A stretch of 64,000 bases of DNA from Dendrolimus kikuchii (Eukaryota; Arthropoda; Insecta; Lepidoptera; Lasiocampidae). Below the pieces are notes generated by a model. It saw only the letters and a program-made list of their open reading frames with translations, had not been told where the DNA came from and searched no databases. Both the position numbers and the translations under genes were made by a program. Location: positions 558,001 to 622,000 of the forward strand of contig CM034403.1 in assembly GCA_019925095.2 (NCBI GenBank), read 5' to 3'. This document shows, one piece after another, positions 32,785 through 43,292 of the stretch (position 1 is its first letter; the number at the start of each line of letters is the position of its first letter).

Positions 32785-33490
32785 TGTCACGTGACCGACG
32801 AACTTCAGCTTCTTGGCGTTTCCTTGACGTCGACTATTAACTTTGGCTCATATATCGAGTGTATAGCACAAACTGCGGCAAAAAAGCTGGGCATACTCTC
32901 GAAGGTGAGACGGTACTTCACACCTGAACAACTGCTAGTATTGTACAAAACACAAGTACGAGCATGTATGGAGTACTGCTCTCACCTTTGGGATGGCTCA
33001 GCCAAATACCAACTCGAAGCACTTGAGTCGATTGAGCGGAGAGCCAGGAGGCTGGTTGGCAACGACCAGCTTTTCGATGACAAAATGCAAAGTCTCGAAC
33101 ATCGGCGCAGGGTTGCCAGCTTGTCGGTTTTCTATCGGATTCACTTTGGAGAGTGTGCAGCTGAGCTCTTCAATCTGATCCCGCCATCTCCCTTCCATCA
33201 TCGGACAACCAGACGAACCGGCATGCGGCATCGATATATGGTGGATATTCCACCTATTAGAACGAAGCGCTTTGCATCTAGCTTCATCATACGCGCCGCA
33301 AAGGAGTGGAACTCATTGCCGGAGTCTGTCTTTCCGGATACATATAACCTGGGTGTCTTCAAGTCACGTGTGAATAGGTACCTTCTAGGCAAGCGTGCTC
33401 CATCCTAGACCATATCTTCGCCCCACATAAGGCAAGATTGTGGTCAAACGCGAACCTATACTACAATAAAAAAAAAAAAAAAAAAAAAAA
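32785..33490 (+). pseudogene. Jockey/CR1-like LINE reverse transcriptase C-terminus
   Basis: An open stretch of about 205 codons (32791-33408) covers the thumb and C-terminal region of a non-LTR reverse transcriptase: [54 protein letters not shown], then [10 protein letters not shown] and a stop after GKRAPS. The catalytic YXDD region is upstream and absent, so the copy is 5'-truncated. A short 3' UTR (CATATCTTCGCCCCACATAA) and poly(A) follow. A shorter copy with the same UTR is nested in LTR-W at 11345. The exact clade is not certain from sequence alone. Confidence 0.88.
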
Positions 33491-33513
33491 GACTTTCGTC
33501 CCTCCTCACTATA

Positions 33514-33595
33514 GAATGAGAGAGAGAGAGAGAGAAGATCAAGGTGGTATGGGCATGTCCATACCACCTTAATCTTCTTCCTCTCATATTTTCAG
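33514..33595. repeat. Imperfect palindrome at an RTE-like breakpoint
   Basis: Core arms 33534-33552 and 33558-33576 (GAAGATCAAGGTGGTATGG). Both arms encode, in opposite directions, an RLRWYGH-type reverse-transcriptase motif, so this is an inverted duplication of element coding sequence. Confidence 0.85.
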
Positions 33596-33795
33596 TCACG
33601 GGAGCAACTTTCAAAGATGCACCCCTATGTATTCATTTCTCACCTTATCCATTCTTGTAACACCACACATCCATCTCAGCTGAGTGAAGACGTCTGTGGT
33701 TTATCACTTTAGTGGCCCAACATTCCGACCCGTATAGCGTGACTGGTCGTATGACAGACTTATATATTTGAACTTTTAGTTCGTGTAAACTGACA
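33577..33795 (-). pseudogene. Fragment of another RTE-like LINE
   Basis: Minus-strand reading gives YKSVIRPVTLYGSECWATK, then HSAEMDVWCYKNG and SLKVAPVTENMRGRRLRWYG with in-frame stops. This is the standard post-catalytic region of RTE/L2-like reverse transcriptases (RP..LYG.E.W......L...EM..). Different from RTE-W. Confidence 0.82.
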
Positions 33796-34224
33796 AAAGT
33801 TTGCGTTTAAAAGTCAGTTCTGGCTACCCTGTATTACTTAGTCTTACCGATTAGTATGGATACAATATATAAATTTAGATATGCAATGTAAATAGAATTC
33901 CCAAGTTTCTCCCATTACATTCCCGACTACAAAACTTAAAACACCTTAAAATAACAGGAATACGTCCTTTGACATTCCCGTGAAGACTGGCTGAATATAA
34001 AATATTCAGTGAGCAGTCCAAACTTTGTGTGCGGCCGATGTATATTTTGAGTGAAACCGGAATAACTGGGGCCGAAGTTACAGCACAGCTTCGCTACAGT
34101 TATTTACGCCTCTAAACTTCACGAATACATAATGTATCGAGGAAAGTTGGTGTTATCTTACCAAATTATTACTATGGAGAAATTTGTATTTTTAATACGC
34201 TCTTATTAGCTTCATACGTATGTT
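33796..34224. other. No gene or recognised repeat
   Basis: Apparently single-copy. Nothing recognisable. Confidence 0.35.
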
Positions 34225-34440
34225 AGTAAGGGAATTTTTCAAGTTAAATTTAATCGACTTCCCGGTTTCCGATTGAGCTGAAATTTTGCACGTATGTGTA
34301 TATCGCGTGACAATGCAATAATATGGTACCATGGAGCTGATCTGATGATAGAGTCGGAAGGTGGCCATAACTCCTGTACTAAACAAGATAGACCCGTCAT
34401 GTTTGGGCTCGTTTTACTTGTCTTGGCTAGCACTCTGCTG
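34225..34440. repeat. Possible dispersed repeat
   Basis: ATTGAGCTGAAATTTTGCAC and GAAGGTGGCCATAACTCC read like a moderately conserved interspersed repeat, but no second copy is in this window. Confidence 0.25.
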
Positions 34441-34528
34441 CTACATGATATGCAGGATTTAAAAAGCTTGTATTTAAAAACGTTTTTTTTAAAAAGCTTA
34501 TTTTTACATAACGTTCCATTTTATCATA

Positions 34529-34840
34529 CATACATACATACATAACTTCACGCCAGTTCCCTTGCGGGGTAGGCACGAACAACAGAGTGCCATTTAGGCT
34601 TATTCTTACACACCTCACTTGCCTCTTTGACATTCATAACTCTTGTCATGCAAGCTCGTCTGTTCTTAAGGCTCCTGACATCACCTTCTGCTAGTACACG
34701 ATCAATTTGATCATGGAAGGTGTGTCGTGGCCTTTCACGACTTCTGCATCCATCCACTTTTGCATTGTATATCTGTTTAGTCATTCTTTCATCATGCATT
34801 CTTTCCACATGCCCGAACCACCGGAGCATTCCTTTCTTTA
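34529..34840 (-). mobile_element. RTE-W 3' fragment with 12-bp target duplication
   Basis: Antisense MLRWFGHVERM to YPARELA and tail. Flanked by CATTTTATCATA at 34517-34528 and 34841-34852, exact. Confidence 0.94.
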
Positions 34841-34934
34841 CATTTTATCATAAGAGTGTATTTAATTATTTTTTCAAAGTTTCCACCGAGACGGGAATTA
34901 AATCACTAAAAAATGAAAAATAAATATAAAAAAG

Positions 34935-35221
34935 GTAAAAAAAACGCTTTTATAGAAAATCCAACTAAAAAATAGAAAATAAATTTGAATTAGAAATAGT
35001 GTAAGAAAAAATGATTTTATTGTAAAAAAAGCGTGGGGTGCTTTTCAGGATATTATCAAAATAACCCTTCTACTCATATCTGTTCATAAAATATTTATAA
35101 CTATTGATATCATGCACCCCACGCTTTTTTTACAATAAAATATTTTTTTCTTACACTATTTTTATTCAAATTTATTTTCTATTTTTTAGTTGGATTTTCT
35201 ATAAAAGCGTATTTTTTTTCG
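34935..35221. mobile_element. Foldback element with arms of about 107 bp
   Basis: Arms 34935-35041 and 35114-35221 are inverted copies (ACGCTTTTATAGAAAATCCA outward; GCGTGGGGTGC inward) with a 72-bp non-repeated centre. No open frame. Probably a foldback or MITE-type element. Confidence 0.85.
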
Positions 35222-35342
35222 TTTTTTTTAACTATTATTTATTTATTACGAAGATGACAAAAGTAGTACTACGACAAGGTGTCGCGAGATGGCACTAAAC
35301 CATTATTCAAATGGCAACACTAAAAGGTTGTGCAATTTAAAA

Positions 35343-35480
35343 GAAATAGAATAGAATACACTTTATTGCAGACAATGTTATAAAATAAATTCATACATAC
35401 AATCTTAATGATAAGTACAATGGGCGGTTTTATCGCTGGGAGCCATTTCTTCCAGACAACCTTTGCATGGACAGAAACTC
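35343..35480 (-). mobile_element. LINE 3' tail (GTTGTCTGGAAGA family)
   Basis: Antisense of GGTTGTCTGGAAGAAATGGC and CAATAAAGTGTA-type tail. Same family as 39503, 44373, 55094 and 57771. Confidence 0.65.
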
Positions 35481-35577
35481 GGTATGGATGGCGGTAGGTT
35501 AGGTATGCAATAGATATAATATAGCAATATATACGTAAATATAAAGGAATATATTACATAAATGACAGTATAAACAT

Positions 35578-36005
35578 AATAAAACTACGTTTTAACGGTT
35601 TTAAGCGCGGTAATTTTATTTGATTTTATTTAGCCTACCGCCAACTTGTTAATTTTAATTTTGTTTATGGTTATTATTTACTCTATAGGAGCTTAATCCA
35701 ATTTACTACCGCTTCGCAACATGTTATGGCTTGAAGAGAAGAAGCGGCGCAAGAAACTCATCAGCAAACATGCCTAGCTCTAATAATTTTATATAATATT
35801 AAAATGGGTGGAAGGAAAATAAAAGTAATTATCAGTCAAGTTGGTTTGTGTTCCTTTCTACGCAGAAAGAGCTCACAGTGTCTTGAGGTCTGGCAGCTGG
35901 TTTTTGCTGGGTTTGGGTCTTAATAGTTTTGATGATCGGATCCGAAACAGGTGGTACTTGCCAACCATCTTCTCTATTGAAATTTGGGTGTTTTTTGAGT
36001 ATTAA
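35578..36005 (+). mobile_element. TIR-430 family copy, right repeat lost
   Basis: Left end AAACTACGTTTTAACGGTTT with TTAAGCGCGGTAATTTTATT, body TTGAAGAGAAGAAGCGGCGC and AGCTCACAGTGTCTTGAGGT. The right terminal repeat seen at 46646-46690 is missing; the copy instead ends in a longer 3' section (GTATTTGCCAACC-type words as at 5150 in reverse order). Confidence 0.65.
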
Positions 36006-36048
36006 CATACATATTTATCTAAATATTCAAGTTGTGTGACGTCAAACA

Positions 36049-36275
36049 ACATCAGGTGGTAGGGCATTTGCCCGACTGGATGGCTACCACCCCTGGTCTA
36101 ATGTATGTCGCCATAATAACCTTGAGTTGTGTTCCGGCATTAGTGACCAGGTTCCAGTCTCCCTTAAGAGAGCAGCAGCGCATTTATAGCACCTTTGGTG
36201 TTGCAACAGTCCATAGGCGATGGTAACCGCTTTCTATCCAGCGGGCCGTCTGTCTGCTGAACTCCTGCAATAAAA
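36049..36275 (+). mobile_element. S300 SINE-like copy, short form
   Basis: Starts ATCAGGTGGTAGGGCATTTG at the recurrent 5' end; ends CTCCTGCAATAAAAAT. Confidence 0.92.
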
Positions 36276-36689
36276 ATTTAAAAAAAAAGCTATTCGGATT
36301 CAAACTCTAAGAAAATAAATACCTACCTCGAGTCATTCATTTCAAGAACAAAGTCTATGTATCCCCGTATGGAGTATTCAGATAAACAACAAAATTCAAT
36401 TCGGTTCTACATGCAACTAACTGGTGCTCTCAAGCCGAGAAGGTTGTCCTGTGTTGTGTTGGTAATTAGAGACCAATCTCATGGACTAAATATAAACTGC
36501 AAATAGGCGATGTTGCTTGCTACAAGTGACAAGCAAAAGGCCATTAGTAAACTGACATCAGTTACCGACTACATGCAGTGAGCTTTCATATTTCATCCTT
36601 GAGTTACATTTCTTACCGTCTGTTTTTATTATTTATTCTCTGGCGGTTTTACTGCATTATCTTTCCACCAAATTTCATTTATATAAATT
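36276..36689. other. No gene or recognised repeat
   Basis: Apparently single-copy. Nothing recognisable. Confidence 0.35.
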
Positions 36690-36970
36690 TAGTAGAAGTC
36701 GTTTAGCGCAAGCGTTCTAAACTTAACAGGTGCGGATTTGAATCCTGGCCGGATAGCACCGCTTATGCAGTTTTCTAATCTAATGTGTGTATTATAATTA
36801 CCACGCGCTAAAGTTGAAAGAAAACGTCGTGATAAAACCTGCACACCGAGACAAATGATGTGTCAAATCTGCCAATCCGCCTTAAGCAAGCGTCGTGATT
36901 GTACTGTCCGTTCCTCTATGAAAATGGGAGGCCCAAGCCCAGCAGTGGGACGTTTATTGGCTGTTCATAA
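36690..36970 (+). mobile_element. SINE-B, tRNA-headed SINE, diverged
   Basis: Degenerate head (GTCGTTTAGCGCAAGC), B box-like GATTTGAATCCTGG, AAAGAAAACGTCGTGATAAA body and a GGCCCAAGCCCAGCAGTGGG tail, a wording I recall as common in lepidopteran SINE tails. Confidence 0.78.
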
Positions 36971-36999
36971 ATGGTCATTAGTGGTCCAGCCTCCGTTTA

Positions 37000-37240
37000 G
37001 AACCCACAGCCAGGTGGTAGGGCATTTGCCCGACTGGATAGCTACCACCCCTGGTCTAAAGTATGTCGTTATAACAACCTTGAGTTGTGTTCCGGCACTA
37101 TTGACCAGGTTCCAGTTTCCCTTAAGAGAGCAGCAGCGTATTTGTAGCAACTTTGGTGTTGCAAATGTCCATAGGTGATGGTAACCGCTTTTGATCAAGT
37201 GGCCCGTCTGCCTGTCCGCTGATCTTCTGCAATAAAAAAA
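37000..37240 (+). mobile_element. S300 SINE-like copy, short form
   Basis: Starts AACCCACAGCCAGGTGGTAG, ends TCTTCTGCAATAAAAAAAAA. Confidence 0.92.
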
Positions 37241-37254
37241 AAATATAGAAAGGT

Positions 37255-37365
37255 GCAGCAAATGGGTAGAGCACTTTTGGTGCTATTTGGTTACAAATTT
37301 ACATAGAAAATGGTTACCGCTTTACATCAGAGTGGCCGTCTTCCTGTCTGTTAAACTCATATACG
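37255..37365 (+). mobile_element. S300-related fragment
   Basis: GCAGCAAATGGGTAGAGCAC, GAAAATGGTTACCGCTTTAC and GTGGCCGTCTTCCTGTCTGT follow S300 order with strong divergence. Confidence 0.5.
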
Positions 37366-37470
37366 TAATTTTTTTTTAACTATAGTAGTTTTTGAACAAA
37401 TCTGACTATGATATTATTTTCTTATTAACGCTTGTTACAAATTGTATACGTGTGATGAACAATAAAATAT

Positions 37471-37934
37471 TGTTACATATCGACACAGAATTGCGCACAC
37501 CTGCAGGTCGTAAAACGCAGTTTTATTGCCACCGGATTTAGGAATTCTTTTGTTTACTTTTTGTTTAGAATTTGTAGTTCAGAAAACATGCTATTGTGAT
37601 TCTACTTCTTTTATGGCCGTCATTAGTCTCAAACTAATCCTTGCTAACCAGGTGTGCGGATTAACTCGGTGAACACGATCCTTTGTTCTATTATACAGTT
37701 TAGTATAAAACAATGACCGAACGGAGGGGTGAGGCAGTCAAGAGAGGATTACGATACTAGCAAGACGTGTGTATTACTTTCGATTAGCGATATAGTGACG
37801 GACTTTGCGCGTGTTATTGAATCTGGTTGTGTGCAGTAAGTTTGTACCTATTTTATACGTGTTTGTACAGTTCTAATAAACTCTATAGTAATTACAACGG
37901 CATTTTTAATTCGAGTCCTGCGTAGCTCGTAACA
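37471..37934 (+). mobile_element. LTR-W solo LTR, uninterrupted
   Basis: 464 bp, TGTTACATATCGACA to TAGCTCGTAACA, flanked by ATAT at 37467-37470 and 37935-37938. TATA-like AGTATAAAACA (about 37701) and AATAAA (about 37873) mark a normal LTR layout. No gag-pol sequence on either side, so it is a solo LTR left by recombination. Class not certain: ATAT-type 4-bp sites suggest Gypsy-like. Confidence 0.93.
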
Positions 37935-37938
37935 ATAT

Positions 37939-38387
37939 TATCTATCTTCTATCTACAGGCGCAGAATTGGATGTATTATCGATAGTTCAATTAGAAATCA
38001 AATCTCTGTTATCTCATTACTTAGCCCAATAACAGGTGTGGACCGCACGCTTGTTAATCACGTGTGCCGACTGGCGTATGCATCGCACTGTTGCCTGAAT
38101 TTGTACGCCACTCATCGCCAGCCCACTATGCACCTGACGTCGAGAAACAGCTGCTTTGCGAGCCATGTACGTTTATACATTTTCTATTACCGTCCTCTCA
38201 AAATGACGCAGTTACATATTTACGTAATATCAGTTACATCTAATTTTTTGAGTTGCACGGGCATTTTGGTATCGGTATGCATACAAAAACGTCACAACCG
38301 CCCTTCTATTTGTTCGTCTGTTTTTGTATTTTACACATCATAGCCAGGTGGTACGGCATTTGTGCATATAGGTGGCTACTACTACTG
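37939..38387. other. No gene; possible S300 splinter
   Basis: AGCCAGGTGGTACGGCATTT at 38341-38360 resembles S300. The rest is apparently single-copy and the 101-codon open frame at 38038 has no recognisable domain. Confidence 0.35.
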
Positions 38388-38698
38388 TTTTTTTTTTATT
38401 GCAGTAGTTCAGCAGACAGGCAGACGGCCCACTTAGTGGAAAGCGGTTACCATCGCCTATGGACATTTGCAACACCAAAGGTGCTAGAAATGCGCTGCTG
38501 CTCTCTTAAAGGAGACTGGAACCTGGTCACTAATGCCGGAACACAATACAAGATTGTTATGGCGGCATACTCTAGACCAGGGGTGGTCGCCATCCAGTCG
38601 CGCAAATACTCTACCACCTGGCTGTGGGTTGTTTAGTCGCCTCTTACGACAGGCCGCCCCAACGCAGGAAATTGTATTCTTTTTCCGTTCCTGCACGG
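38388..38698 (-). mobile_element. S300 SINE-like copy, full-length
   Basis: TTTTATTGCAGTAGTTCAGC to CCGTTCCTGCACGGA; head variant GCCGCCCCAACGC. Confidence 0.93.
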
Positions 38699-38970
38699 AG
38701 TATAAGTATTCCCAAAGTGGTCTATTTCAACCCCAGGGGGTCGATATAAATGAAAACTGATTTTGGGGGTCAAGGAGGCCCAAAAATAGACCCCCTTATT
38801 TTGCAATATTAATGTATTTTTTCAAAAAATAATTACCTATTTAAATATTTACTAAATTTTATGTCTATTTATTTCGCCATTTTCGCCTGCTTCAGGCAGT
38901 AAAAAAAATGTGTTAATGACTATTTTCTTTTTATTTACCTTAATTATATGTATTGTGTAAATATTTATAC

Positions 38971-39410
38971 ATACATACATAGATAACTTCACGCCAGTTC
39001 CCTTGCGGGGTAGGCACGAACAACAGAGCGCCATTTAGGCTTATTCTTACACACCTCACTTGCTTCTTTGACATTCATAACTCTTGTCATGCACGCTCGT
39101 CTGTTCTTAAGGCTCCTGACATCACCTTCTGCTATTACACGATCAATTTGATCATGGAAGGTGTGTCGTGGTCTTCCACGACTTCTGCATCCATCCACTT
39201 TTGCATTGTATATCTGCTTAGTCATTATTTCCACATGCCCGAACCACCGGAGCATTCCTTTCCTTACCTTCACCCCGACACTCTCTTTCAGACCAACTCT
39301 CTTTCTTACTTCGGTATTACGAACGCGGTCCGCGAGCGTCACTCCGCAGATTTTGCGCAGTGCTCGCATCTCGACCGCGTTTACTCTACTTTCATGCTCT
39401 CTCTTCCAAT
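38971..39410 (-). pseudogene. RTE-W C-terminal fragment
   Basis: Antisense MRALRKICGVTLADRVRN to YPARELA. A short in-frame deletion removes residues around ERMHDER. Flanks share AATATTTAT (9 bp). Confidence 0.92.
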
Positions 39411-39502
39411 TAATATTTATTATTAATTGTAATATTTATGTATTCTATTAATTACTTGTATTTGATTTGCACACCACCGTCATACACTCTCGATTCCTTT
39501 CA

Positions 39503-39655
39503 CACAATCCATAGCCCGGGTTGTCTGGAAGAGATCGCTCTAAAGCGATAAGGCCGCCCTTTGTTCCCGCCTTGACACCAAACGACTGTAAATAATGTAC
39601 TTTATCGGCATGTGGTGAACAATAAAGTATTTTCTATCTATCTATCTAATATATT
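39503..39655 (+). mobile_element. LINE 3' tail with (TCTA)n
   Basis: GGGTTGTCTGGAAGAGATCG, hairpin GATCGCTCTAAAGCGATAAG, ACAATAAAGT and (TATC)n end. Matches 44373 and 55094. The coding part is absent. Confidence 0.75.
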
Positions 39656-40247
39656 TCCAATTTCCCATATAACTATCTGACCCACGACGAGCGACATAAT
39701 TGAGAAATGTTCGCAAGTGACGCCTGTCGCCGAGGCCTTGACGAAACACCGCCGTCTTTATATTAAAAAGATGAACTGGATAAAGGCCCCGAGGGATAAC
39801 TCGAGGTCCGATTAGGTCCCTTGATTTAATTAAAAAGAAGTTAAACGAAGCGTGGCTTCGTCGAGATGGAACAAAATCAATTTGAAACTTTGCCGCTCCG
39901 CGAAAAAACTTTTTATTTCCACATTAAAATGTTTATGTTACGAGGAAACGTTGCCAGAATACACACACATATATACATATTATACATGTGTGTATTCTGG
40001 CCTTTAATTAAATATATAATGATCTAAAAATATGTTTTAAATATCCAACAAAATTATGATTCAAAGTTAGGGAGTGATGTTTCTTTAGTCAAAACTCATT
40101 TTTTACTGGAATATTGTTTTTATGGAGAAAGTTGATCCTAGCAATGAAAAATGAAATGGTTGCTACTCTCTTAAACTATTGGCATATTCCGAATTAGGCT
40201 AAGAAAACTAGATTTTTGTTGTTATTAACAACATTGGAAGTATTTGT
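39656..40247. other. No gene; one hairpin
   Basis: A near-perfect inverted repeat at 39954-40000 (CCAGAATACACACA...TGTGTGTATTCTGG). The rest looks single-copy. Confidence 0.45.
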
Positions 40248-40976
40248 AATGGAGGCTAGTCGCGTGGAACGGTACTTGTAATGGAAGCTAGTCACGTGGA
40301 ACGGTACTTGTAATAGAGACTAGTCACGTGGAACGGTACTTGTAATGGAAGCTAGTCACGTGGAACGGTACTTGTAATGCAGTCTAGTCACGTGGAATAA
40401 TACTTGTAATGGACGCTAGTCACGTGGAACGGTACTTGTAATGCAGTCTAGTCACGTGGAACGGTACTTGTAATGGAAGCTAGTCACGTGGAACGGTACT
40501 TGTAATGGAGGCTAGTCATGTGGAATGGTACTTGTAATGGAAGCTAGTCACGTGGAACGGTACTTGTAATGGAAGCTAGTCACGTGGAACGGTACTTGTA
40601 ATGGAAGCTAGTCGCGTGGAACGGTACTTGTAATGGAAGCTAGTCGCGTGGAACGGTACTTGTAATGGAAGCTAGTCACGTGCAACGGTACTTGTAATGG
40701 AAGCTAGTCACGTGGAACGGTACTTGTAATGGAAGCTAGTCACGTGGAACGGTACTTGTAATGGAGGCTAGTCACGTGGAACGGTACTTTTAATGGAGGC
40801 TAGTCACGTGGAACGGTACTTGTAATGGAGGCTAGTCACGTGGAACGGTACTTGTAATGGAGGCTAGTCACGTGGAACGGTACTTGTAATGGAGGCTAGT
40901 CACGTGGAATGGTACTTGTAATGGAAGCTAGTCACGTGGAACGGTACTTGTAATGGAGGCTAGTCACGTGGAATAT
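40248..40976. repeat. 32-bp minisatellite with CACGTG, about 23 units
   Basis: Unit GGAAGCTAGTCACGTGGAAC + GGTACTTGTAAT. Variants: GGAGGC, GCAGTC, and CGCGTG or CATGTG in place of CACGTG in a few units. No spacers. Confidence 0.97.
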
Positions 40977-41215
40977 ATGCCTGTTTCCCATGGGGGTAGG
41001 CAGAGACTATAGATCTTCACTTGCGACGATCCTGACAAACAACTTTCGCTTCATCAACTTTCATTAACCTCTTCATGCATGCACGTTTATTTGATATGCT
41101 TTTTACCTGACTTCGTTGTAACACTTCTGTTATTTGATCATGACGTATATATCGTGGTCTACCGGTACCAACTCTACCATTCACAATACTGTTTATACAA
41201 ACTGTTTCCCTTTAT
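40977..41215 (-). pseudogene. Second RTE-like LINE C-terminus
   Basis: Minus-strand reading shows IVNGRVGTGRPRYTS, then MKRLMKV-type DEAKVVCQDRRK and SAYPHGKQAY with in-frame breaks. It parallels the RTE-W end (GRPRHTF...CMTRVMNVKEASEVCKN...AYPARELA) but is a different lineage. Directly beside an RTE-W copy. Confidence 0.75.
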
Positions 41216-41228
41216 TAGTACATACACA

Positions 41229-41551
41229 CATACATACATAACTTCACGCCAGTTCCCTTGCGGGGTAGGCACGGACAACAGAGCGCCATTCAGGCTTATT
41301 CTTACACACCTCACTTGCTTCTTTGATATTCATAACTCTTGTCATGCACGCTCGTCTGTTCTTAAGGGTCCTGACATCACCTTCTGCTAGTACACGATCA
41401 ATTTGATCACGGAAGGTGTGTCGTAGTTTTCCACGACTTCTGCACCCATCCACTTTTGCATTGTATATCTGTTTAGTCATTCTTTCATCATGCATTCTTT
41501 CCACATGCCCGAACCACCGGAGCATTCCTTTCCTTACCTTCACCCCGACAA
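41229..41551 (-). mobile_element. RTE-W 3' fragment
   Basis: Antisense VKVRKGMLRWFGHVERM to YPARELA and tail. No clear target duplication. Confidence 0.92.
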
Positions 41552-42838
41552 TGCTAACACAATCTGTCTATACTATAATAATTGTCAATTTGTCAATGTT
41601 GTCGATCTTTGGGTGACTACGGTTGTATACTTTACTCTACATAGCTTCTGAGTTAAGATTGTTTGTTTGTAACCCATTCACGCCTTAACTACGCAACATG
41701 TCATTACGAAATTTGCATACAAGTTGTCAGGAGAATAGAAAAGGACATAGGGACATAGACATTCATGCAGAAAAAAAGGAACTGTTCTCGAGGCTTAAAC
41801 GTATATTAGCGAAAAAGACAGCGCTATGATTACGTTTTGTTGGCGCCACCGTTGCAATTCATCAAAAAATACATCGTCATGGCAACGAGAATCACAATAC
41901 AATTTTAATGTGTTTCTCTCATGGTTAGTTCTACCTTCGCTAGATGGTGTTACGGGTATTATCTTTGTCTATAAAATTTACATTAAACCAAACGAATCCA
42001 CTGGTAAATGCTACTTTAAAATAAATAAATCGATGTGTATTTTTGAAAACTGGAATCAAATATACCCTTTTAACTGAGAAATCAGTATTCCGATCGCAGT
42101 TCCTTCGGGTATTAAAGGTCGCGGCCGCATTGGCATGCAAATTGCTCGCGGGTCAGAATTAAACGCGTCACGTCAGACGCCGTGCAATCGTTTAGGGAGA
42201 TCCTTAATTCATCTAACCAGTGAATTTGGGGACAGAACTTGAGCTTGCATTATAGCACTGACAAATCACACCCCAGATAAGGTTGCAAGTCGAAAAAATA
42301 ACTCTGTGTCATGGTGCATCAATTTCAAATTCGTCTATTTACAGAAGTATAAAAGGTTGTGACGTGGGGGGAAGAATCAGCAGAAGAAGAATCAGCTCCT
42401 CCTGGAGCTGATTCTTCCCTCTGAGGAGGACCTTAGCCACAGAATAGGGTTAGACCTTTGGCCTTCTATGCACAAAAGGGGTACATTGGCCTGTCGAAGC
42501 CTTGGGAGCTCTTCAACTTGTTCCACAGCTCTAATATTAGCTCGATCGGTAAGTGTCCGCGTCTGGTATATGCTGGCTTGGTTGTATAGGTTTCCTTAGG
42601 CGAAGGGTTGGTACCCAGCGGGAACATGTAGTTATTTTATTAACGTTAGAAGAAGTTAAAACCAACTTAGGCCTCAGCAGCCCTATTACAAGAATGTGAT
42701 ACAACCGTTTAAACTCAAAATTAGATGATCTCGATATTTTTCACAAAACGTAATTGATTTAAAAATAAAGTTTTGACATCAGCATATAATAATTGATAGG
42801 CCGTTCATGTTTGCACTTGTACTTGGTTATATATATAT
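41552..42838. other. Longest stretch without a recognised element; no gene called
   Basis: About 1.3 kb. A 14-bp-arm hairpin at 42387-42418 (GAAGAATCAGCTCC/GGAGCTGATTCTTC, loop TCCT). Frames up to about 83 codons have no recognisable domain. Possibly intronic or intergenic host sequence. Confidence 0.45.
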
Positions 42839-43036
42839 TTTTTTTTTTATTGCAGGAGCTCAGCAGACAGGCAGACGGCCCACTTGATGGAAAGTGGTTA
42901 CCACATCGCCTATGGACATTTGCAACATCAAAGGTGCTACAAATGCGCTGCTGCTCTCTTAAGGGAAACTGGAACCTGGCCACTAATGCCGGAACTCAAC
43001 TCAAGGTTGTTATGGCGACATACTTTCGACCAGGGG
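42839..43036 (-). mobile_element. S300 3' half fused to RTE-W
   Basis: Poly(T)-ATTGCAGGAGCTCAGC to CGACCAGGGGTG, then an abrupt switch to RTE-W in the same orientation. See findings. Confidence 0.9.
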
Positions 43037-43244
43037 TGTCACCTTCTGCTAGTAAACGATCAAATTGACCATGGAAGGTGTGTCGTGGCCATCCACGACT
43101 TCTGTATCCATCCACTTTTGCATTGTATATCTGTTTAGTCATTCTTTCATCATGAATTCTTTCCACATGCCCGAACCACCGGAGCATTCCTTTCCTTACC
43201 TTCACCCCGTCACTCTCTTTCAGACCAACTCTCTTTCTTACTTC
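43037..43244 (-). mobile_element. RTE-W internal fragment fused to S300
   Basis: Antisense RTE-W codons from the RKRVGLKES region to LLAEGD, without the RTE-W C-terminus or (ATGT)n tail. Its downstream end is the S300 piece. Confidence 0.9.
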
Positions 43245-43292
43245 ACTCAAATATGTATGACATAATTATAATTATGTCATACATATTTGAGT
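43245..43292. repeat. Perfect 48-bp palindrome
   Basis: ACTCAAATATGTATGACATA in both directions, no loop. It sits exactly between the antisense RTE-W fragment and the sense LINE fragment. Confidence 0.97.
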
